A stretch of DNA of 64,000 nucleotides from the NCBI GenBank assembly GCA_964502145.1, contig CAZCVI010000001.1:62001-126000 (forward strand), given 5' to 3'. The notes below the pieces were generated by a model, which had not been told where the DNA came from, searched no databases, and saw only the letters and a program-made list of their open reading frames with translations. Source of the stretch: CAZCVI01 sp964502145. Lineage in GTDB: Bacteria; Acidobacteriota; Aminicenantia; UBA2199. The stretch's first letter is position 1; each line of letters starts with the position of its first letter. Both the position numbers and the translations under genes were made by a program. Positions 1 to 7,950 of this stretch are shown piece after piece.

Positions 1-744
1 TTCCCCGAAGTATAAACGTAGTGCCGTGATTGTTTCCGCCGAGCGTTCCGGGATATCGGGTTGGACAATAAACAAATCGACATATTTCTGTCCGTAGAGC
101 GAGGAAAACGTGGTATAGGGAATAAACGCGCACTCGATATCCCGTTGACCATTGTAATTACTATCCTGGGTTTTATCTTTCATCACCCCTACCACCGTGA
201 AAGGCATACCCTCGATAAACACTTTTTTTCCGATTGCATCATCACCATGGAACAAGTTTTCCGCCAGTGTTGTGCCCAGGAAACAGACCCGTCGTTTTTG
301 AATTTCATCCAGTTCATTGATAAAGCGGCCTTTTTGGGCAAAACAACTGCGCATTTCGGCGAATTCCGCATTCACTCCGCGAACCGTATTGTTGTATTCT
401 TCTTTTCCATAACGTATCCGGCGGCTACGCATGAATTCCGGGGCCACACGTTTCAGTCCCGAGACTTTTTGTTTCACCAAAAGCACCTCTTCCGGTGTGA
501 AGCGCACTTGTTTTCCCTTGGTAAATCCTTTGTAAGGTATTGTTGTTACGCCGGGAAATCCCAGGATGATCCCAGACCCCATGCCGTGAATATCTTTCTG
601 GACATTCCGGCTGACACTGGCACCGAAGGTCAGCAGAATTACAATGGCAAAGGTTCCCCAAATCACACCCGAAAGAGTCAGGAAAGTTCGTAATGGCTGC
701 CGGTAGAGGTCCAAGAACAAATTTCTAAAAAAAGTGATGTTCAT
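1..744 (-). CDS. MacB-like ABC transporter permease, N-terminal part (cut by window edge)
   Basis: Reading from 744 toward base 1 gives 248 codons with no stop, so the gene runs off the left edge. The product starts with a short cytoplasmic segment and one membrane helix (about residues 17-40, ending in GTFAIVILLTFG). A soluble periplasmic region follows, with text typical of the MacB periplasmic core domain (LGTTLAENLF, GKKVFIEGMPFTVVGVM). The family forms the membrane half of tripartite macrolide, peptide or lipid efflux pumps. It lies 37 bases downstream of a MacA-like adaptor on the same strand, which supports the assignment. The C-terminal FtsX domain and any ATPase gene lie outside the window, so the substrate cannot be judged. 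Confidence 0.85.
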   Translation of the reverse strand, partial: MNITFFRNLFLDLYRQPLRTFLTLSGVIWGTFAIVILLTFGASVSRNVQKDIHGMGSGIILGFPGVTTIPYKGFTKGKQVRFTPEEVLLVKQKVSGLKRVAPEFMRSRRIRYGKEEYNNTVRGVNAEFAEMRSCFAQKGRFINELDEIQKRRVCFLGTTLAENLFHGDDAIGKKVFIEGMPFTVVGVMKDKTQDSNYNGQRDIECAFIPYTTFSSLYGQKYVDLFIVQPDIPERSAETITALRLYFGE

Positions 745-781
745 TGTTCGCTCCTGCTCGTTTTTTCGCTTTCTTACGTTT

Positions 782-1864
782 TTACATGATCTCTTTTGGT
801 GGTCTGTCTACGATCTGTTGGCCCAATTGGACCCCTGCCGTCACCTCGATATTCAAACTGTCCGATAACCCGGTTTTAATCTCAATTTTTTCAATTGTCT
901 CGCCTTTTTTTACTTCCACGAAGCGCTTGCCGTTTTCAAACGTGACCAATCGTTCCGGGATGACCAGCACATTTTTTTTCTCGCGGATTTTCACGTAAGC
1001 TGTTGCCGAATATCCCGCTCGCAGGATATTGCCGGTATTTTTAAGAATCAGGATCTCGATATCAAATAAAGTGGCATTGCCATCTTTCCTGGCTTTCGGG
1101 GAAATCCGTAGCAGTTTGCCGCCTGCCATTAAATCAGGGAGCGCCCCTACTTTGATTTCCACTGCCATCCCCGGCTGTATTTTGCCCACATCAATTTCAT
1201 CCACTGTGCCCTTGAATAACATCTCCCCCATGTCTGCCATTGCGCACAGGTCTGTTCCTGGCTGGAAATTGGTCAATGGCACCACTGGATCGCCCACTTC
1301 CACTTCCTGCGAAAGCACTACTCCCGTGATCGGAGACTTGATGATCGAATCGATATTCTTGCCAGCCACCTGGATACGTCCTTTTTCCAGCAGCTTGAAT
1401 TTTTCATAAGCCGTCAGGTACCTTAAATTGCTTTCGCTCAGCTTTGATTCCCCGTTTTCCATATCCGAACTGGAAAGAATGTTTTCCTTGAAAAGTGACA
1501 CCTGCCGTTCCTGATCTTTGCGTGCTTGTTTTAGCAGCACTTCCGCGATTTCCATGTTCCGTTGCGCGTCTGCGTATTCAAGTGGCGTCGGGTTGGGCGC
1601 TATTTTAAACAGCGGGTCCCCTTTTTCCACCGTATCACCTATCTTAAAATAGAGATCGCTGACCAGACCTGAAATAGCTGATTTAACTTTGATTTCTTTC
1701 TCTGGTTCAATCGTTCCCACGGCCAATGCCTTTTCTACGATATCTCCTTTTTCCACAGCTACCAACTTGTAATCCGGCCCCTTACCGTTCTTCGAACCAA
1801 AAACAAACATCAACGCGACTACCACTAATAATAAACCCAGGCCATAAAATAAAATTTTTTTCAT
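782..1864 (-). CDS. HlyD/MacA-type periplasmic adaptor subunit
   Basis: 360 residues. An N-terminal signal-anchor helix (about 4-22) is followed by a barrel-sandwich lipoyl-like half motif (EIKVKSAISGLVSDL), a helical hairpin (about 105-170), the second lipoyl half (IKSPITGVVLSQEVEVGDPV) and a beta-barrel domain. This is the usual order for RND or MacA adaptors, which join an inner-membrane transporter to an outer-membrane channel. GAGGTGAG lies just before the ATG. The gene is upstream of the MacB-like permease on the same strand, so the two form a macAB-type operon. Its divergent neighbour is an XRE regulator with a palindromic site in between, so co-regulation is possible but not shown. 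Confidence 0.88.
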   Translation of the reverse strand: MKKILFYGLGLLLVVVALMFVFGSKNGKGPDYKLVAVEKGDIVEKALAVGTIEPEKEIKVKSAISGLVSDLYFKIGDTVEKGDPLFKIAPNPTPLEYADAQRNMEIAEVLLKQARKDQERQVSLFKENILSSSDMENGESKLSESNLRYLTAYEKFKLLEKGRIQVAGKNIDSIIKSPITGVVLSQEVEVGDPVVPLTNFQPGTDLCAMADMGEMLFKGTVDEIDVGKIQPGMAVEIKVGALPDLMAGGKLLRISPKARKDGNATLFDIEILILKNTGNILRAGYSATAYVKIREKKNVLVIPERLVTFENGKRFVEVKKGETIEKIEIKTGLSDSLNIEVTAGVQLGQQIVDRPPKEIM

Positions 1865-2027
1865 TGCTCACCTCAATTTGATTTACCAAGGATATCACCT
1901 ATCCTATTTCCTTTAAACGTAGGATACAGGCAAAAGGTTCTAGCGTTCTTCCTGAGAAAAATAAATAGTGTCGATAAGAAAAACCCCAACTGCCAAAAAA
2001 TTATTTCAAATTATTTTGAATTTGATC

Positions 2028-2057
2028 TTGAAATTCTTTTGAATATACGGTATATTG
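2028..2057 (+). promoter_or_regulatory. Promoter with overlapping palindromic operator, upstream of XRE gene 1
   Basis: TTGAAA (2028-2033), 17 bases, then TATATT (2051-2056) reads as a sigma-70-type promoter toward the XRE gene at 2239. The -10 box lies inside an inverted repeat, AATATA-CGG-TATATT (2042-2056). The same arrangement with the same spacing occurs before the paralogous XRE gene (5424-5453), which makes autorepression likely. It lies about 180 bases before the start codon. I see nothing else definite in the 1865-2238 gap; a 66-codon frame there starts inside the operator and overlaps the regulator start, so I do not accept it. Confidence 0.65.
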
Positions 2058-2238
2058 TTGTTCGTGAAGCTAAAAAATATTGAAACAATGACAGTAAGGA
2101 TTTTTAGGATTCCAAGTAACAAAAGTCTGCAAAAAAATCCGCAAAAAAATTTGCCACGTACAACCACAATATCATCAAAAAATAAAAGAAATCATAGTCA
2201 ACATATGGCTATTACGCTGAAAGGGGGCGGTAACACCT

Positions 2239-2697
2239 ATGAAAAATCAACTTAAAATTGAAATCGGTCAACGAATGCGTAAAATCAGGAAAGCACTGGG
2301 ATTAACGCAGGAAAAGATAGTCGAGCATTTCAGTATAGGCCGGGCCAATTATTCCCGGATAGAAAAGGGCGAGGTTCATCCCGGTGCCCTTATCTTAAGC
2401 GTCATGCGCAGCAAATTTAATGTCTCACTGGACTGGCTGATCAGCAACAACGGGACCATGTTTCTGCGCAATAAGGAACAACAAGAACAAGATATCATAC
2501 TCAATTTCGGGGCGTCTCAAGCCGAGATCAGGGAGATGCTCCAGTACATGGAGAAATCCTCCATGGTCAAACATGCCTTGTTGAGCTATTTTTTCGAGTA
2601 CATGCAGAAAAACAAAGATATCATCAAAAGTGACATGGAAGAAAGAACTCCTCCCACCACTACCGTTATCCCACCCATAACGCCAAACCTTTCATAA
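2239..2697 (+). CDS. XRE-family helix-turn-helix regulator, copy 1
   Basis: 152 residues. The N-terminal HTH_3/Cro-like fold covers about 10-70: GQRMRKIRKALGLTQEKIVE, then IGRANYSRIEKGE, then SLDWLISNNGTMFL. A C-terminal helical region contains EIREMLQYMEKSSMVKHALL, which may be a dimer or effector domain. It is clearly paralogous to the regulator at 5615 (shared RMRKIRKALG, GRANYSRIEKGE, FNVSLDWL, YMEK..MVKHA). A purine-rich GGGGGCGG stretch precedes the ATG. The promoter carries a palindrome that may be its own binding site. The next gene starts 23 bases downstream and is probably cotranscribed. The ligand is unknown. Confidence 0.85.
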   Translation: MKNQLKIEIGQRMRKIRKALGLTQEKIVEHFSIGRANYSRIEKGEVHPGALILSVMRSKFNVSLDWLISNNGTMFLRNKEQQEQDIILNFGASQAEIREMLQYMEKSSMVKHALLSYFFEYMQKNKDIIKSDMEERTPPTTTVIPPITPNLS

Positions 2698-2720
2698 TCA
2701 AACCAAACAAGGTGTATCAT

Positions 2721-3431
2721 ATGGGCGCCATAGAACTGCTTGATGAGATGCGCATTCTGCTAAATATTCCCCAATTCCAGAAATTTATGTTCCACAAACT
2801 GGAGGAATTGAAAAAACTTTTTGAAGAGGAAGTCAACTTTTTAATGGAAACCCGGCGGAAGTTTCAGAAATCAGTTTACGGGACAATGGAAATATGCACC
2901 GATGCGGATCAAGAAGAGAATTTCCAGGCCTTTTATTTTGAAGCCCTACGGTTGGTATCTGGGAAATGGTGGACCAAAGTAGAACCTTTACCGCCACCAG
3001 GATATGATATTCACGATGTCATTCCCGATGACATTATCCAATACATAAACTCCACTGCCACGGTCACCAGAAAAACAAATACCATTGAAAAATTCTCGCG
3101 CCCCAATCTGCAACACATTGCCTTTGATTTAAAGTTCCTGAAATACTCCGATGAATATATTTTTGGAAACATCACCCCACGGAGACAATTTATCGGGCCC
3201 ATGTCTATACCGATGTCCCAACCGGATGCGGAAGAAGAGGGGAAAATTTACCAGTACAACCCAAACAACCGCGGCGACGAGAGTAATTTCCAGGAATTGC
3301 AGTATTATATGAAAGCATTCCCTGCCTTAAAAGCCTATATTTTCACCGAATTACACATGCGACTAAAGCCCCTTGTTCTCAGTAACATGGTCGATTTTAC
3401 CGCAGTCGCACATTACGGGGATCGATCTTAA
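2721..3431 (+). CDS. Protein of unknown function cotranscribed with XRE regulator
   Basis: 236 residues from the ATG at 2721, chosen because AAGGTG sits six bases before it; a GTG at 2712 would add three residues. I do not recognise the family. It looks soluble: an N-terminal helical stretch rich in Glu and Lys (about 1-55), no signal peptide, no long hydrophobic segment, and a middle with many aromatic and Pro residues (GKWWTKVEPLPPPGYD). Its 3' end overlaps the convergent permease gene by 35 bases, an unusually tight tail-to-tail arrangement. Because it follows the regulator by 23 bases, a role in the same regulatory unit is plausible. Confidence 0.7.
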   Translation: MGAIELLDEMRILLNIPQFQKFMFHKLEELKKLFEEEVNFLMETRRKFQKSVYGTMEICTDADQEENFQAFYFEALRLVSGKWWTKVEPLPPPGYDIHDVIPDDIIQYINSTATVTRKTNTIEKFSRPNLQHIAFDLKFLKYSDEYIFGNITPRRQFIGPMSIPMSQPDAEEEGKIYQYNPNNRGDESNFQELQYYMKAFPALKAYIFTELHMRLKPLVLSNMVDFTAVAHYGDRS

Positions 3432-5106
3432 AACTTTTATAGCCGTGGATGTTAATACCCCTTTCAACAGGTAGCGCCGTTTGATAAAATTCACAACTGA
3501 GAAAAATAATAATTTTATCCATTCGATTCAACAGGTTGACCAGCGCAAGGAATCTATATTCCAGCTCGGCTGATTTCCCTTTCAGAATATCATTCACGAC
3601 AATTACCTCTTTATCTGTGGCCATCGTAACCGCCACGTAAAGTTTAAAGACAATCTCCGCGCGTTCTTTTTTTGAATAGTGTCCCCCCAAAGCCAGAGTT
3701 TCTATTTCCACCCCCAATACCTGCAAGTTTTGTTTCACCACCAGAGCATCCACCCCCGCGTGGCTGATAAAATATCTAAGCGCTCGCGATAAAGGGAGCC
3801 CCGGATCCAATTCTCCGCTCGTGGCATTGTCCAGTAACTCCCAATTCTTCTGGGCCCCGTAATGATAAAAAAGAGCGTTCTTATATGTTTCGTCTTGGCA
3901 CAATACGAAATAACTAAGGCCCGCTTGGAACATGTAGTCAGGACAGGTGACGGACATTGAATCAATTTTCCTTCTCCTGAGAAGAAAATAAGCTGCTGTT
4001 AACAACAATCCCGTATAACCCCCCGCGATTAAGAGTGCCAGCGTAAACCAGCGCGGTAATTTTGCCTTTGTGGAAAAAACATGGTGTCGGACCGGGGCAA
4101 TTTGTGCTGCATTTTGTACCCCGTCACGCCGCTGCGCCTTTTCCAAAAAAAGTCTCTTGTTTTCTTCCTGTAAAAATGCCGTGTGGTCTATCAAGCGGGA
4201 ACGCTCCCCGAACCCGTTCCCTGACATTTCACCGTTTAAAAAGCGATAGAAAGCAGTGGGATAAAAAATACTGGCCATTTCATACCGTTCCAGTACCAAT
4301 TGCATCTGTTTCGAATACCTCCCGTTCCCCGCCACCCGTAAATCAACCGTTTGCTTATCAAGGAATCCCTCCAGAAGTGGAGGCACAATTAATACGGAGA
4401 CCACCCAAAAGATGATCAGATTCAAATAATATGCCTTGTAACCCCGCGAAACCACCCGGATAAATACCCCGGCAGCGTAAAAAAAACTTAAATACACCAG
4501 CAGATACAGACAAAAATAAAAAAAAATCACTCCATCCCCAGGAGAAAATGGCAGCCCCATCTTTCCCGCGACATAAAACAAGCCCGCGCAGAGCACGAGG
4601 AAAAATACCCAGAGAATAACCAGTCGTTCGATCACATGGCTGAAACTAAAAAAATAGTTCTCACTATTATAAGCAGTCAGCCCCATAAATGCCATGTAGA
4701 GACTGCCCAGCAGAAAGAACAGCCCTGCCAAGTCTTGCTGTTTTCCTCCCCCCAGCAGTAGCTGCCCCGTCTGAAGTGATGGCGTGAGGGTTATCTCTCC
4801 CTGCATGTTTACCATGGTGTGCGCGGCCTCAAAAACACTGTGACTACCACAAAATACTATCATCGGGGAGGGTTCATGCCATACGTGGAACTCCCCGTTT
4901 CCCCCCTGAGGAGAGGTATTAATAAATACACCTTTATCCATTCCTGTCGTCATAAAAGATAATTTTTCCTTTTGAAAGATTTTTAATTTTGTACTGCCCG
5001 AATAAACCAAAAATATCCCCATCATAAAAAAAAGAAAGAAGAACATAATGTTTTTTCTCCTCCTGATGATTCTGTCCAGTTCAAATTGGAATCCATGAAG
5101 CAACAT
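3397..5106 (-). CDS. ABC-2-type permease fused to a degenerate ATPase-like domain
   Basis: 569 residues from the ATG at 5106, chosen for the AGGGGGGATA just upstream; an in-frame start at 5202 would overlap the small gene before it. The N-terminal part has about six membrane helices and a large loop after the first, as in ABC-2/DUF3526-type permeases. After the last helix (near residue 390) and an Arg-rich turn, about 180 soluble residues resemble an ABC ATPase without its motifs: the Walker A position reads CQDETYKNAL, no LSGGQ is seen, and the Walker B position reads VIVVND where VIVLDEP would be expected. It is therefore probably catalytically dead. No partner ATPase gene is adjacent. A 77-residue membrane peptide gene ends 11 bases upstream. 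The substrate is unknown. Confidence 0.7.
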   Translation of the reverse strand: MLLHGFQFELDRIIRRRKNIMFFFLFFMMGIFLVYSGSTKLKIFQKEKLSFMTTGMDKGVFINTSPQGGNGEFHVWHEPSPMIVFCGSHSVFEAAHTMVNMQGEITLTPSLQTGQLLLGGGKQQDLAGLFFLLGSLYMAFMGLTAYNSENYFFSFSHVIERLVILWVFFLVLCAGLFYVAGKMGLPFSPGDGVIFFYFCLYLLVYLSFFYAAGVFIRVVSRGYKAYYLNLIIFWVVSVLIVPPLLEGFLDKQTVDLRVAGNGRYSKQMQLVLERYEMASIFYPTAFYRFLNGEMSGNGFGERSRLIDHTAFLQEENKRLFLEKAQRRDGVQNAAQIAPVRHHVFSTKAKLPRWFTLALLIAGGYTGLLLTAAYFLLRRRKIDSMSVTCPDYMFQAGLSYFVLCQDETYKNALFYHYGAQKNWELLDNATSGELDPGLPLSRALRYFISHAGVDALVVKQNLQVLGVEIETLALGGHYSKKERAEIVFKLYVAVTMATDKEVIVVNDILKGKSAELEYRFLALVNLLNRMDKIIIFLSCEFYQTALPVERGINIHGYKSFKIDPRNVRLR

Positions 5107-5117
5107 ATTATCCCCCC

Positions 5118-5351
5118 TCAGTTGATATAATCGGCACAGGTTTGGAAAGTGTGCTGGAAGTACTTCACCGCCGCCCCATTTAGCGGGCTTAAACTCAAAC
5201 AAAATAGAGTGGCAGTATTAAAAAAAAAGACAAGTTGCATTATGTAATATATTAATAGTCTAAACCGTTGTTTTGCCGTTTTTTGCGTAGTTTTATTAAA
5301 TTTATACAAGTATTTGCCGGTTGTGTAGATAAATATTTCTTTTTTATACAT
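5118..5351 (-). CDS. Small membrane peptide (77 residues) before the permease
   Basis: The ATG at 5351 is preceded by a strong AAGGAGGG ten bases upstream, much better than the in-frame start further up. The product has a basic N-terminus (MYKKEIF.., many Lys and Arg to residue 30), one hydrophobic segment (about 33-53, LLIYYIMQLVFFF..) and a short polar tail with a Cys near the end (FQTCADYIN). It ends 11 bases before the permease start, so the two are almost certainly cotranscribed. I know no family. It could be a small permease subunit, a secreted peptide or a toxin-like peptide; the sequence does not decide. Confidence 0.6.
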   Translation of the reverse strand: MYKKEIFIYTTGKYLYKFNKTTQKTAKQRFRLLIYYIMQLVFFFNTATLFCLSLSPLNGAAVKYFQHTFQTCADYIN

Positions 5352-5423
5352 AATTTCTTGTCCCTCCTTGGAGTTGTCGCTTATTTTTGTTAAAAAATAT
5401 TTTACGTATTTTATTTTTTGCTC

Positions 5424-5453
5424 TTGTTTTTCACCGCAATATACGCTATATTG
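5424..5453 (+). promoter_or_regulatory. Divergent promoter/operator between small peptide gene and XRE gene 2
   Basis: TTGTTT (5424-5429), 17 bases, TATATT (5447-5452) faces the XRE gene at 5615. The -10 is part of the palindrome CAATATACGCTATATTG (5437-5453), nearly identical to the one before XRE gene 1. Because it is palindromic, a TATATT also faces the small peptide/permease pair on the minus strand, so one bound dimer could block both directions. This is inferred from position and symmetry only. Confidence 0.65.
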
Positions 5454-5614
5454 AAAGCTATGAAAAAAGAAAATAGGTTTAATTTTTGCATTTTTAGGGC
5501 AAAGCCGTGTAGAGTTACTGATTGTTGCTTGCATGGCCAAATCATAAGCTTTTCCATAAGAAAAGTCAACCATAAAACGAGATTTTATAACGCGTAAAGG
5601 AGAATAAAAAAACT

Positions 5615-6058
5615 ATGAGGCATTTTCAATTAAAAAAAGACGTTGGAGCGCGGATGAGGAAGATCAGGAAGGCGCTTGGTTATACGCAGAACAAGATTGT
5701 CTCTTTCTTTGATATCGGCAGAGCCAATTATTCGCGCATAGAAAAAGGTGAGATTTTTCCCGGTGCAGCTATTCTGAATACGTTGCGGTCCGAGTTTAAT
5801 GTTTCCTTGGATTGGTTGTTGACCAACAAGGGAGACATGTTCCTGCAATCGGCGGAGAGCGCCAACAAGGAACGGCTCAATTTCCTGAATCTCGGTGATT
5901 ATACTGGCGAGGTCAAGGAACTACTTGTTTATATGGAGAAAGTTCCCATGGTTAAACATGCCGTATTGGGATTCTTTATTGAATACCGCGCCAAAAACAA
6001 AAGTATTATTGACCCTTTGATGGAGACAATCAAAGAACAGCAGCAAGCTGAAGCGTAA
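5615..6058 (+). CDS. XRE-family helix-turn-helix regulator, copy 2
   Basis: 147 residues with the same architecture as the protein at 2239. The N-terminal HTH (about 10-70) contains GARMRKIRKALGYTQNKIV and IGRANYSRIEKGE, then SLDWLLTNKGDMFL. The C-terminal region carries EVKELLVYMEKVPMVKHAVL. AAAGGAG precedes the ATG. It is divergent from the peptide/permease pair and shares a palindromic operator with paralogue 1. The two regulators may cross-recognise each other's sites. The 238-base gap downstream (6059-6296) shows only a short GGAG..CTCC hairpin and nothing else I can name. Confidence 0.85.
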   Translation: MRHFQLKKDVGARMRKIRKALGYTQNKIVSFFDIGRANYSRIEKGEIFPGAAILNTLRSEFNVSLDWLLTNKGDMFLQSAESANKERLNFLNLGDYTGEVKELLVYMEKVPMVKHAVLGFFIEYRAKNKSIIDPLMETIKEQQQAEA

Positions 6059-6296
6059 GGAGAACTCCTTGCTCGTCAGCCCCGTGCTGTTTGCAGAGCT
6101 AAAAAAGGTGAGGCAGGTGAAGCGGAACCGGTAAAGGTCGGTTATTGACCGTCTGGCACGTTTATCCCGTTTTGCAGCATTTATATTTCGCTACACCCCG
6201 CCTTCACGCTTTGTATTTTTGTTTCTATGGCCCAATAATAGTGTTGGTAAGTCCCATTGGATATAGTGCCAAGTCATTTGCCAGCTTATTTTTGTT

Positions 6297-7019
6297 TCAA
6301 GTGATGGGTGTTGTTTTGAGACGTCCGCCGGCTTTAACAATAGCACTACGGGCAAGAATCAACATGGGGTCAACGAAAGGGATTTCCATGTCCCTTTGAT
6401 TTAATAATAGGGGGATTTCACTACACCCCCCGATGATCGCATCGATTTTTTGAGAAATTAAATAGGACAGAACTTGATTTAACAGTATCTTGGGTTCTTC
6501 TTTGAACCCGCACTTAATCCCTTTTTCGCCATATATCGCGTTCATCACCAATTGTTGTCGCTCTTCATCGGGGGCGATGATTTCCAAGCCATATTTTTTG
6601 AAAAAAGAGCTGAACAAGCCCGATTGGATCGTACCCGTCGTAGCGATAAGTCCGATTCGTTTTGTTTTGATGGGAAGTGTTTGGACATAAAGCAGCACTT
6701 CTTCTATAGCGTGAACAAAAGGAATGCGAATTTCTTTGAAGATGTCATCATAAAAGAAGTGGGCGGTGATGCATGGAATCAGAATCAAATCGGCGCCCGC
6801 TTTCTCCAAGAGGGTTGCGCTTTTAATTAATTCGGGTAGCGGCGATTGGCCGTTCCCTAATATGAACGCTGTGCGGTCGGGAATCTGGGAATTGCTATAC
6901 GTGATTGTGGGGATATGATCCTGATCTTTTTCTATAGCCGTCCATTTGACCAGCAAGTCCAACAAATTGACAGTGGCGTCCGGTCCCATACCGCCGAGTA
7001 TACCGATTGTTTTTTTCAT
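6297..7019 (-). CDS. Aspartate/glutamate racemase family protein
   Basis: 240 residues from the ATG at 7019 (GGTGA upstream); longer in-frame starts exist to 7067 but the fold begins at KKTIGILGGMGP. Both catalytic cysteines of the family can be seen: one in LILIPCITAHFF (usually PCNTAH) and one in IIGGCSEIPLLL (usually GCTE). Members interconvert L- and D-Asp or other amino acids in the cytoplasm without a cofactor, often supplying D-amino acids for the wall. The exact substrate cannot be told. It is a single gene facing away from the CheZ-like gene. Confidence 0.85.
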   Translation of the reverse strand: MKKTIGILGGMGPDATVNLLDLLVKWTAIEKDQDHIPTITYSNSQIPDRTAFILGNGQSPLPELIKSATLLEKAGADLILIPCITAHFFYDDIFKEIRIPFVHAIEEVLLYVQTLPIKTKRIGLIATTGTIQSGLFSSFFKKYGLEIIAPDEERQQLVMNAIYGEKGIKCGFKEEPKILLNQVLSYLISQKIDAIIGGCSEIPLLLNQRDMEIPFVDPMLILARSAIVKAGGRLKTTPIT

Positions 7020-7110
7020 GTATTTCACCATTTTTTTGATTGCTGCGCAACTTAAGGAACTCACCATTCTATCATTTTTAATGGTTTTTTTAAAGACCCT
7101 GTTTTTTTTC

Positions 7111-7139
7111 TTGACATTCTCCTGAACTTTTAATATAGT
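7111..7139 (+). promoter_or_regulatory. Sigma-70-type promoter for the CheZ-like gene
   Basis: TTGACA (7111-7116), 17 bases, TATAGT (7134-7139): a near-consensus promoter about 70 bases before the start codon. It is followed by the short direct repeats at 7154-7188. Confidence 0.7.
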
Positions 7140-7153
7140 GAAGTGTTATCGTT

Positions 7154-7188
7154 AAAATAGTCATAGAAAATAGTCATAGAAAATAGTC
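7154..7188 (+). repeat. 13-base direct repeat, 2.7 copies, in the 5' leader
   Basis: AAAATAGTCATAG is repeated head to tail at 7154 and 7167, with a partial third copy at 7180. It lies between the promoter and the start of the CheZ-like gene. It could bind a regulator at the early transcribed region, or be a slippage product. Confidence 0.7.
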
Positions 7189-7207
7189 TTTGCAGGATGG
7201 TGGAATT

Positions 7208-7861
7208 ATGGAGCTGGTAGCTCAAGAAGAGTCGGTTTTGCAAATGATTGGTAAAGCCATTGAACTGATAATGGCAGGTCGTAGCCACGAAATTGATATG
7301 GCCCCGATTCAACGTTTTGCCCCGGATGTGGCCAGTAAATTGGCAGAACTGATCCAAATCATGAATGTAATCCCCAAACATTTACCGGCGGGTTTGGTGG
7401 ACATGCCTATTATCAACCAGCATCTGCTGCACATTTCGCAAACCACCGAAGCTGGAGTGCTGACCGTTCTTAATACAGCCGAAGCTATCATGAATGAGGC
7501 CAGTAAAATTAAAGAATTGTTGGATGATATCGAGCGTCACTGCCCGGATGATGACCCCAGGCGACAAGAACTCCAGTCTGCCCTGGAAATGCTTAATGCC
7601 ATACAGGATAATAGCTTTTCAATACTTACTTCCCTTGAGTTCGAGGATGCCAACCGTCAATTGATGGGAAAAATTATTCAGCGGTTAGAGGAACAAAACG
7701 CGCATTTGCTTGAGGTTTTGCCGCTCATCAAAAATGTGCAGCCACTGGATAAAAACGACTCTGTTTTCCTTAAGGGACTCAAACATATTATTGATCTTGA
7801 ACACACTTCCAGACAGAGCCAAGATATGATCGACGATTTCTTCGAAGATTTCGGCGACTGA
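7208..7861 (+). CDS. CheZ-like chemotaxis phosphatase
   Basis: 217 residues from the ATG at 7208 (GGATGGTGG upstream; a start at 7190 is possible). The protein is almost all helical. The middle has LEFEDANRQLMGKIIQRL, matching the CheZ signature around the active residues Asp and Gln spaced four apart (D147 and Q151 here). The last residues, IDDFFEDFGD, resemble the acidic CheY-binding tail of CheZ. CheZ removes phosphate from CheY. CheZ-like proteins are best known from Proteobacteria. No cheY is adjacent, but receiver proteins and CheR/CheB lie 20-30 kb away. Confidence 0.7.
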   Translation: MELVAQEESVLQMIGKAIELIMAGRSHEIDMAPIQRFAPDVASKLAELIQIMNVIPKHLPAGLVDMPIINQHLLHISQTTEAGVLTVLNTAEAIMNEASKIKELLDDIERHCPDDDPRRQELQSALEMLNAIQDNSFSILTSLEFEDANRQLMGKIIQRLEEQNAHLLEVLPLIKNVQPLDKNDSVFLKGLKHIIDLEHTSRQSQDMIDDFFEDFGD

Positions 7862-7950
7862 CAACGCGTAACCTAAGAGACTATAGCCTGAAAGAATATG
7901 GTGAATGCCAGGAATGTAAAGGAAAAAAAAAGACCGGAGGAGGTCCAGCT

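Noticed and set aside
2055..2255. 66-codon frame before the first XRE gene
   Set aside because: It starts inside the promoter-operator, overlaps the XRE start and has no ribosome site.
5107..5202. N-terminal extension of the permease
   Set aside because: It overlaps the better supported small peptide gene, and the ATG at 5106 has a clear ribosome site.
5352..5573. Upstream extension of the small peptide gene
   Set aside because: It runs through the operator and promoter; the ATG at 5351 has the strong ribosome site.
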